Below, piece after piece: positions 5,918 to 11,155 of a stretch of DNA of 11,155 nucleotides. Position 1 is the first letter of the stretch, and every line of letters starts with the position of its first letter. This stretch comes from Mariprofundaceae bacterium (GTDB lineage: Bacteria > Pseudomonadota > Zetaproteobacteria > Mariprofundales > Mariprofundaceae): the NCBI GenBank assembly GCA_027035825.1, contig JALVTX010000055.1, positions 1-11,155 on the forward strand. The letters run 5' to 3'. Position numbers and translations under genes: made by a program. The notes under the pieces were generated by a model. The model had not been told where the DNA came from, made no database searches, and saw nothing but the letters and a program-made list of their open reading frames with translations.

Positions 5918-7567
5918 TCAGTCGGTCATGTGAGACTTGCAGTAGTTGATGAGGCCGTTGGTGGAGGCATCGTGCCCTGTGGCGGCCCGGGTCTCGCCAA
6001 GCTCGGGCAGGATCCTGCCCGCCAGCTGCTTGCCCAGCTCCACCCCCCACTGGTCAAAGGCGTTGATGCCCCAGATCACGCTCTGCACGAAGATCTTGTG
6101 CTCGTACATGGCAATCAGGCTCCCCAGCGTGCGCGGCGTCAGCTTGCGAAACAGAATGGCATTGCTCGGACGGTTGCCCGGAAACACCCGGTGCGGCAGC
6201 AGCGCCTCGATGCGCTCGGGCGGCAGGCCTTCGGCCTCCATGTCCCGCCTCGCCTCGGCTTCCATCTTGCCGCGCATCAGGGCCTCGCCCTGGGCCAGGA
6301 AATTGGCCAGCAGCATCCGGTGATGCTCGCCCACGGGGTTCTGACTCTCCACGGGCGCGAGGAAATCGCAAGGGATCAGCCGCGTGCCCTGGTGAATGAG
6401 CTGGTAGAAGGCGTGCTGGCCATTGGTGCCGGCCTCGCCCCAGATGACCGGGCCGGTACGCCACGCCACGGGCTGGCCATCGCGGGTGACGCGCTTGCCG
6501 TTGCTCTCCATGTCCGCCTGCTGGAGATAGGCGGGAAAGCGCCGCAGGTACTGGTCGTAGGGCAGGATGGCGTGTGTCTCGGCATCGAAGAAGTTGACGT
6601 ACCAGACGCCCAGCATGGCCAGGATCACCGGAATGTTGTCTTCCAGCGGCGTAGCGCGGAAGTGTTCGTCCATCGCGAACGCTCCGGCCAGCAGCTCCTC
6701 GAAGCGATCCATGCCGATGGACAGGGCAATGGACAGCCCCACCGCGCTCCACAGCGAATAGCGCCCGCCGACCCAGTCCCAGAACTCGAACATGTTGTCC
6801 GGATCGATGCCGAAGGCGGCCACCGCCTCGGCGTTCGTGGAGACAGCCACGAAATGGCGCGCCACGCCCTGCTTCGTGCCGCCGCGGGTGAGGAACCAGT
6901 CCCGCGCCGTGTGCGCGTTGGCCAGCGTCTCCTGGGTGCCGAACGTCTTGGACACCACCACGAACAGCGTCGTCTCCCGATGCAGGCCGCGCAGGGTCTC
7001 GACCATGTGGGTGCCGTCCACGTTGGACACGAAATGCACCCTGGGGCCACCGTCGCGCCCATACGGCGCCAGCGCCTCGCAGACCATGGCCGGCCCGAGG
7101 TCGGAACCGCCAATGCCGATGTTGACCACGTCGGTGATGCGCTCGCCGGTGGCGCCGCGCCAGTCGCCGCCGCGCACGGCCTCCGTGAAGGCGCGCATTT
7201 TCGCCAGCACGCGACGCACATCCGGCATCACGTCCCGACCGTCCACCATCATCGGCCGCTCGGAGCGGTTGCGCAGCGCCACGTGGAACGCCGCCCGGCC
7301 CTCCGTGTTGTTGATTTTCTCGCCGGCGAACATGCGGTCAATCCAACCCTGCACGTCGCGTTCCCGCGCCAGTTGCATCAACAGGTGCAGGGTTTCGTCG
7401 GTGATGATGTTCTTCGAGAAATCCACCAGCATGTCGCCGGACCGGCGGGAGAAACGCTCGAAACGGCCGGGATCGCGCGCGAACAACTCGCGCATGTGCG
7501 CCCGCGACATGGCCTCGTGATGGCGCGCAAGCTCGCGCCACACCCTGCTCTCCGTCAGGCCCGGCAT
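5918..7567 (-). CDS. pgi: Glucose-6-phosphate isomerase
   Basis: Interconverts glucose-6-phosphate and fructose-6-phosphate in the cytoplasm, connecting glycogen and glucose metabolism with glycolysis, gluconeogenesis or carbon fixation. With the start at 7567 the protein is 549 residues, the same as the E. coli enzyme, and is similar throughout. Seen: NIGIGGSDLGP, HFVSNVDGTH, SKTFGTQET, the PGI signature GGRYSLWSAVGL (267-278), catalytic Glu354 in DMESNGK, His385 in GTNGQHAFYQ, and Lys513 in QWGVELGKQLA. The frame runs up to an ATG at 7594 (558 residues), but that start has no ribosome binding site, while 7567 has AGGAGG at 8 nt. The cyclase gene ends 41 nt upstream on the same strand, so the two may share a transcript. 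No unusual residues. Confidence 0.97.
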   Translation of the reverse strand: MPGLTESRVWRELARHHEAMSRAHMRELFARDPGRFERFSRRSGDMLVDFSKNIITDETLHLLMQLARERDVQGWIDRMFAGEKINNTEGRAAFHVALRNRSERPMMVDGRDVMPDVRRVLAKMRAFTEAVRGGDWRGATGERITDVVNIGIGGSDLGPAMVCEALAPYGRDGGPRVHFVSNVDGTHMVETLRGLHRETTLFVVVSKTFGTQETLANAHTARDWFLTRGGTKQGVARHFVAVSTNAEAVAAFGIDPDNMFEFWDWVGGRYSLWSAVGLSIALSIGMDRFEELLAGAFAMDEHFRATPLEDNIPVILAMLGVWYVNFFDAETHAILPYDQYLRRFPAYLQQADMESNGKRVTRDGQPVAWRTGPVIWGEAGTNGQHAFYQLIHQGTRLIPCDFLAPVESQNPVGEHHRMLLANFLAQGEALMRGKMEAEARRDMEAEGLPPERIEALLPHRVFPGNRPSNAILFRKLTPRTLGSLIAMYEHKIFVQSVIWGINAFDQWGVELGKQLAGRILPELGETRAATGHDASTNGLINYCKSHMTD

Positions 7568-7575
7568 GTCCTTCC

Positions 7576-7581
7576 CCTCCT
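7576..7581 (-). promoter_or_regulatory. Shine-Dalgarno deciding the pgi start
   Basis: AGGAGG on the minus strand lies 8 nt before the ATG at 7567 and falls inside the longer frame starting at 7594. This, with the family length, favours 7567. Confidence 0.8.
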
Positions 7582-7600
7582 CTGGCGCGCTCATCGCAAG

Positions 7601-7621
7601 GTCGGGAGCTAGCTCCCCGAC
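7601..7621. repeat. Palindrome centred on the cyclase stop codon
   Basis: A perfect 14-bp palindrome (GGGAGCTAGCTCCC, 7604-7617) extends by three more base pairs across one bulged C. The TAG stop of the cyclase gene (7609-7611) lies at its centre. It has no T-run, so it may be a weak terminator, an mRNA processing or stabilising hairpin between cyclase and pgi, or a protein-binding site. Confidence 0.5.
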
Positions 7622-9201
7622 CCGTTCGTGTCCTCCAGGATCTCCTTGACCGAATAGGCCTGGACGAGGCCGTCAATGCCCTTGATCTCGGCCGGCGGCA
7701 GGGCCTCGGCGCGGAACTTGCGGCGCACCTGCTTCATCGTCTCCTCGCTGACCAGCACCTCGCCGGGCCTGGCCATGCGCGTCAGGCGCGAAGCCACGTT
7801 CACCGCATCGCCAATGCAGGTGTACTGCATGGTCTGGGAAGAACCGATGGAGCCCACCACGACCTCGCCGGAATTGATGCCGATGCCCACCTGGATGGGT
7901 TCCTCGCCGGTCTGCTGCCGCTGCATGTTGAAGCGCTCGATCGCGCCCTGCATCTCCAGCGCGCAGGCCACGGCCCGATCCGGCGCGTCCTCCACCGCCA
8001 CGGGGGCGCCGAACAGCACCATGATCTCGTCGCCGATGTACTTGTCCACGGTGCCGCCGTAGCGGAACACCACGTCCACCACCGTCTCGAAATAGCGGTT
8101 CAGGAGCGCCACGACGTCGGTGGCCGACGAGCGGCGGCTCAGGCTCGTGTAACCGCGGATGTCGGCAAACAGGATGGTGACGTTGCGCAGCTCGCCCCCC
8201 TTCTCCAGTTTCACCTTACCGCTCATGACCTGCTCGACCACGCTGGGCGAGAGCAGCCGCTCGAACTGCGCCCGGGTCTTGGCGTCCTCCTCGATCTTCT
8301 GCAGCAGTCTCGCGTTGGCCACGGCCATCGCCACGTGGCGCACGATGCCGGTGAACAATTGCAAGTCCTTGCGCGTGAACGTGTGGTGGGCCTGCTTGCT
8401 CTCCATGTGCACCACGCCGAGGAACTCGCCATTGTGCATCAGCGGCGCGCACATCACCGAGCGGATGCCCTGCATGATGATGGACGAGGCATCGGAGAAG
8501 CGCCGATCCATGCTGGCATTGGCCAGCAGGATGGCGGACTTGTGCTCGCGCACCTCGCTGAGCACGGATTCGGACACGGACACCTTCTCGCCCTCGGGCG
8601 CCGGGTGCACGAAGCGCGGAATCAGTTCGCCGGTGGTCGGGTGGGTGAGCAACACCACGCAGCGGTCGGCCGGGAAAATGCGCAACAGCTCATCGGTCAC
8701 CTTCTCCAGCGCCGTCGGCAAGTCGCGCTCCAGGCCGATGCGAGCCATCAGCTCGTTGCCCAGGCGCAACTTCTCGTAATCTACGCGCAGGGCATTGAGG
8801 TCGGTGACCTCCTGCTCGGGCAGGAAGTTCTCGGAACTCTCGATGGCGATGCGATCCTGAACCTGGCTCTCGGAGGAGATGCGCGAGATGTTGACCATCC
8901 GCGCCATGCGCTCCTGCTCGCTTTCCTGGCGGAAAATCAGGTGCGTCTTGCCCAGCACGACCTCGTCGCCATCGCGCAGCTTGTGCTGCTGCACGCGCAC
9001 GCCGGCCACGAAGGAGCCATTGGAGCTGTGATTGTCCTCGTAGAGCCAGCCATCGGGCGTCTGGCGAATGACTGCATGGCGCTTGGACACCATCGGGTCG
9101 CTGACGCAAATCGTGCTCTTGGGATGCCGGCCAATGGTGGTGTGCGGAAGCAGCTCGACCTCGTGCTCCCCCTGCGCACCGCGGACAATCACCGTCGCCA
9201 T
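7609..9201 (-). CDS. FHA-GAF-class III adenylate/guanylate cyclase
   Basis: Predicted cytoplasmic enzyme of 530 residues that makes a cyclic nucleotide under control of two sensor domains. An FHA domain (about 1-95) has GRH (24-26), SKRHA (39-43) and NG (61-62), the residues that bind phosphothreonine. A GAF domain (about 150-305) has the typical RSVMCAPLMHNGEFLGVVHM strand region. The class III catalytic domain (about 313-515) opens with the dimerisation helix FERLLSPSVVEQVMSG. Catalytic residues appear complete: metal-binding Asp347 (FADIRG) and Asp391 (YIGDE), purine-recognising Lys387, Thr461, and transition-state Asn468 and Arg472 in GDAVNVASR. Lys plus Thr at the base-selecting positions favours ATP and cAMP, though this is inference. 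No membrane segment is seen. It is divergent from glgA and precedes pgi by 41 nt. The ATG at 9201 gives an intact first FHA strand but has no Shine-Dalgarno. Confidence 0.93.
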   Translation of the reverse strand: MATVIVRGAQGEHEVELLPHTTIGRHPKSTICVSDPMVSKRHAVIRQTPDGWLYEDNHSSNGSFVAGVRVQQHKLRDGDEVVLGKTHLIFRQESEQERMARMVNISRISSESQVQDRIAIESSENFLPEQEVTDLNALRVDYEKLRLGNELMARIGLERDLPTALEKVTDELLRIFPADRCVVLLTHPTTGELIPRFVHPAPEGEKVSVSESVLSEVREHKSAILLANASMDRRFSDASSIIMQGIRSVMCAPLMHNGEFLGVVHMESKQAHHTFTRKDLQLFTGIVRHVAMAVANARLLQKIEEDAKTRAQFERLLSPSVVEQVMSGKVKLEKGGELRNVTILFADIRGYTSLSRRSSATDVVALLNRYFETVVDVVFRYGGTVDKYIGDEIMVLFGAPVAVEDAPDRAVACALEMQGAIERFNMQRQQTGEEPIQVGIGINSGEVVVGSIGSSQTMQYTCIGDAVNVASRLTRMARPGEVLVSEETMKQVRRKFRAEALPPAEIKGIDGLVQAYSVKEILEDTNGSGS

Positions 9202-9238
9202 GCCGACATCTTATCCCAAACGCGCGTGAAAAGACAAT

Positions 9239-9258
9239 GCAAGCCAAGTCAAGGCAAG
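9239..9258 (+). repeat. Four tandem NCAAG pentamers
   Basis: GCAAG, CCAAG, TCAAG and GCAAG follow each other without gaps just upstream of the possible -35 of the cyclase gene and about 85 bp before glgA. Pentamers at 5-bp spacing could be an operator or chance low complexity. Confidence 0.5.
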
Positions 9259-9299
9259 GCTTTGGACGTCACGCCTCGCCTGATACCCTGCGCGGGCGG

Positions 9300-9313
9300 G
9301 CCTTCGCGAAGGC
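9300..9313. repeat. Perfect 14-bp palindrome in the glgA leader
   Basis: GCCTTCGCGAAGGC is a perfect palindrome (5-bp stem with CGCG loop as RNA), 28 nt before the glgA ATG. It could be a leader hairpin or a dimeric regulator site; nothing else supports a function. Confidence 0.4.
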
Positions 9314-9330
9314 TCGCGATGATGCCCGCA

Positions 9331-9338
9331 AGGGAGGG
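9331..9338 (+). promoter_or_regulatory. Shine-Dalgarno deciding the glgA start
   Basis: AGGGAGGG ends 3 nt before the ATG at 9342. It favours this start over an in-frame ATG at 9237, which would add 35 residues foreign to the family. Confidence 0.75.
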
Positions 9339-9341
9339 TTC

Positions 9342-10799
9342 ATGTCCGGATTGAACATCGTGTTCGCGGCCTCGGAAGCCGCGCCGCTGGCCAAGACCGG
9401 CGGGCTGGCGGACGTCGCGGGTGCATTGCCCGCCGCCCTCGCCCGGCTGGGGCATGCGGTGACGGTCATCATGCCCTTCTACCGGCAGCCGGTGGCCGCC
9501 AGCCAGGTTCCCGTGCGCCCGCTGGGACAGTCCATTTCCATCTGGATGGACGGCGCCGAGCGAATCGCGCCCTTGCACGAGGCCACCGTGGGGCCGGTGC
9601 GCTTCATCCTGGTGGAGCAGGACGACTTCTACGACCGCGACGGCCTCTACGGCCCGCCGGGCGGCGCCTGGGAGGACAACCTGCCGCGATTCCTCTTCTT
9701 CAACCGCGTGGCGCTGGAGGCGGCGCGGAGCATGAAGCGCCCGGTGGACATCCTCCACTGCCACGACTGGCAGACGGGCCTGATGCCGCTCTTGCTCGCC
9801 ACGCAATATCGCCATCATCCGGAGCTGGCCGCCACGCGCAGCGTGTTCACCATCCACAACCTGGCCTATCAGGGCGTCTTTCCCGCCGGGTGGATCGGCC
9901 GGCTGGGGCTGCCCGAGGCCGGGTTCCACTTCCGCGGCTACGAGTTCTACGGCCAGATCAACTGCATGAAGGCCGGCATCGCGGCCTGTGACGCGCTGAC
10001 CACGGTGAGCCAGACCTATGCGCGCGAAATCCTGACACCCGAATACGGATGCGGCTTGGAGGGCTTCCTGGCCGATCACGCGGACAAGCTCACCGGCATC
10101 GTCAACGGCCTGGACGAAAGCTGGAACCCTGCCGCCGATGCGGCCATTCCGGCCCGCTACGCGCCGGGCCGCATGGCCGGGAAGGCCCGCTGCAAGGCGG
10201 CGTTGCAGTCCGAGCTGGATCTCGCGCGGGCGGAAGATGTCCCGCTGCTGGTCATGGTCTCCCGGCTGGCGGAGCAAAAGGGCGTGGATTTGTTGCTGGA
10301 TCGCGCGCCTGCCTGGCTGGAGCGGGGCTGGCAACTGGCCGTGCTGGGCTCCGGGGAGCCGGCGTGGGAAGCCATGCTGGCCCGGCTGGCCGAGGCGCGA
10401 TCCAGGCAGATGCACTTCTTTCGCGGCTTCAACGAGCCGCTCGCCCGTCGTTTCTATGCCGGGGGCGATATCTTCCTCATGCCCTCCCGCTTCGAGCCCT
10501 GCGGCCTGAGCCAGTTGATGGCGATGCGCTACGGCACGCCGCCCGTGGTGCGGGAGACGGGCGGGCTCGCGGACACCGTCGTGAGCCATGCACGTTCCAG
10601 AACCTCGAGCACCGGATTCTCGTTCTCGGAGCCCACGCCCGAGGCGTTCGACGCCGCCGTCAGCGAGGCCGTGGCCGTCTGGAAGCGCCCTGCCACATGG
10701 CGACGCATCCGGGCCCGGGCCATGCGACGCGATTCGTCGTGGGATGCCTCGGCCCGGCGCTACGCCGAACTCTACGAGGGGCTGGTTGCCCGTGCCTGA
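9342..10799 (+). CDS. glgA: Glycogen synthase (ADP-glucose type, GT5)
   Basis: Transfers glucose from ADP-glucose to the non-reducing end of alpha-1,4-glucan in the cytoplasm; the elongating step of glycogen synthesis. The protein is 485 residues from the ATG at 9342, close to the 477 of E. coli. Visible GT5 features are: N-terminal IVFAASEAAPLAKTGGLADV with substrate-binding Lys18; DILHCHDWQTGLMPL; FTIHNLAYQG; the C-terminal GT-B half with SRLAEQKGVDL; and the PSRFEPCGLSQLMAMRYGTPPVVRETGGLADTV region containing the catalytic-site Glu385. The segment after it, SHARSRTSSTGFSF, replaces the more usual acidic/Gly-rich loop but keeps the TGF motif. A ROK kinase starts within its last codons, so the two are probably co-transcribed. 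No glgC or glgB is in the window. Confidence 0.97.
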   Translation: MSGLNIVFAASEAAPLAKTGGLADVAGALPAALARLGHAVTVIMPFYRQPVAASQVPVRPLGQSISIWMDGAERIAPLHEATVGPVRFILVEQDDFYDRDGLYGPPGGAWEDNLPRFLFFNRVALEAARSMKRPVDILHCHDWQTGLMPLLLATQYRHHPELAATRSVFTIHNLAYQGVFPAGWIGRLGLPEAGFHFRGYEFYGQINCMKAGIAACDALTTVSQTYAREILTPEYGCGLEGFLADHADKLTGIVNGLDESWNPAADAAIPARYAPGRMAGKARCKAALQSELDLARAEDVPLLVMVSRLAEQKGVDLLLDRAPAWLERGWQLAVLGSGEPAWEAMLARLAEARSRQMHFFRGFNEPLARRFYAGGDIFLMPSRFEPCGLSQLMAMRYGTPPVVRETGGLADTVVSHARSRTSSTGFSFSEPTPEAFDAAVSEAVAVWKRPATWRRIRARAMRRDSSWDASARRYAELYEGLVARA

Positions 10800-11155
10800 C
10801 GCCGCCCCGCCCGTGCTGGCCCTGGATGTCGGCGGCACGCACATCCGCATGGCCATCGTGGACGGCGCGGGCCGGATATCGGACTTGCAGCGCATCGAAG
10901 CGCGCCTGTCCGCCCTGCCGGCCACGGCGGACGCCAACGGCGAGGTGACGCGCATGCTCGCCGGCCACATCGAGGCCATGCTGTCCCGCCATCCGGACAT
11001 CGCCGCCATCGGGCTGGGATTCCCGGGTTTCATTCACGGAGGCGTGGTGCGATCCTCCCCCAACATCCCCGGCATTGCCGACCTGCCGCTGGCCGCGAGG
11101 CTGGGCGAGCGCATGGGCCGGCCCGTCGGTGTGGAGAACGACGCCGCGCTGGCGG
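10792..11155 (+). CDS. ROK-family sugar kinase, probably glucokinase (3' end beyond window)
   Basis: Likely phosphorylates glucose (or another hexose) with ATP. Only about 121 codons are in the window and the frame stays open to the edge. Seen: ATP phosphate-binding DVGGTHIRMAIVDGAG near the N-terminus, GLGFPGFIHGGVV, SPNIPG, and VENDAALA, the latter containing the Asn-Asp pair whose Asp is the catalytic base in ROK kinases. The best start is GTG at 10792, which overlaps the end of glgA by 8 nt and has GAGGGG upstream; GTG at 10813 is an alternative that leaves only three residues before the phosphate-binding strand. The zinc-binding ROK signature lies past the edge. The context with malQ (glucose release) and pgi supports glucokinase, but fructokinase or N-acetyl-sugar kinase, or a ROK regulator without a DNA-binding domain, cannot be excluded. 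Confidence 0.88.
   Translation, partial: MPDAAPPVLALDVGGTHIRMAIVDGAGRISDLQRIEARLSALPATADANGEVTRMLAGHIEAMLSRHPDIAAIGLGFPGFIHGGVVRSSPNIPGIADLPLAARLGERMGRPVGVENDAALA

Larger units (their letters stand above)
9202..9341. promoter_or_regulatory. Divergent control region between the cyclase and glgA
   Basis: The 140 bp between two divergent starts must hold promoters for both genes, unless transcription enters from elsewhere. On the minus strand TTGTCT (9232-9237) and GATAAG (9210-9215) are 16 nt apart; if used, transcription would begin almost at the cyclase ATG, giving a leaderless or nearly leaderless message. The region also holds four tandem NCAAG pentamers (9239-9258) and a palindrome (9300-9313). 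No convincing promoter for glgA was identified. Confidence 0.5.

Noticed and set aside
5870..7612. 580-codon open frame on the plus strand opposite pgi
   Set aside because: Fully antisense to pgi; the translation is rich in His, Arg, Ala and Gly without domain pattern, as expected for a shadow of a high-G+C gene.
8335..9354. 339-codon plus-strand frame opposite the cyclase
   Set aside because: Antisense to a gene with complete FHA, GAF and cyclase motifs; no independent signature.
9249..11033. 594-codon open frame on the minus strand opposite glgA and the ROK gene
   Set aside because: It is antisense to two confidently identified genes, has no recognisable domain, and long antisense frames are common in high-G+C DNA.
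1..11155. CRISPR array, tRNA or rRNA genes, integrase or phage genes
   Set aside because: No regularly spaced repeats, tRNA-like cloverleaf sequence, rRNA core motif or recombinase was seen; nearly all of the window is accounted for by the listed genes.

Overview
This window is high-G+C proteobacterial DNA. The protein styles (an E. coli-type 549-residue Pgi, a class III cyclase with FHA and GAF domains, and a PepSY-like small secreted protein) suggest a beta- or gammaproteobacterium, but no rRNA or other decisive marker is present, so the taxon is an inference. The core of the window is an alpha-glucan (glycogen) metabolism neighbourhood. No tRNA, rRNA, CRISPR array, phage gene or complete insertion sequence was found.

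Layout. (1) Positions 3-4857, plus strand: a 5'-truncated GH57 glycoside hydrolase, malQ (4-alpha-glucanotransferase), a 250-bp intergenic element with 19-bp terminal inverted repeats, a TatD-family metal hydrolase, and a TcdA/CsdL-type E1-like enzyme for tRNA t6A modification. tatD and tcdA overlap by 4 nt. (2) Positions 4926-5821, minus strand: two small exported proteins of unknown function, also overlapping by 4 nt, convergent with tcdA. (3) Positions 5918-9201, minus strand: an FHA-GAF-nucleotidyl cyclase followed 41 nt later by pgi (glucose-6-phosphate isomerase). (4) Positions 9342-11155, plus strand: glgA (glycogen synthase) and, overlapping its end by 8 nt, the start of a ROK-family sugar kinase (probably glucokinase) cut by the window edge. 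glgA and the cyclase are divergent across 140 bp.

How the genes fit together. GlgA builds alpha-1,4-glucan. MalQ and the GH57 enzyme would remodel or degrade it. The ROK kinase would phosphorylate the glucose that MalQ releases, and Pgi links glucose-6-P to fructose-6-P and central metabolism. The cyclase has all the catalytic residues needed to make a cyclic nucleotide and sits in the pgi transcription direction, so second-messenger signalling may be tied to carbon storage. TatD and TcdA have no obvious metabolic link to glycogen and seem to be a housekeeping pair downstream.

The most unusual item is the 250-bp element at 3125-3374. It looks like a TA-target (IS630/Tc1-mariner-type) MITE inserted in the stop codon of malQ. 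Its precise removal would restore a TAA stop for malQ only 7 nt before the tatD start. The other item worth a closer look is the pair of coupled exported proteins of unknown function.
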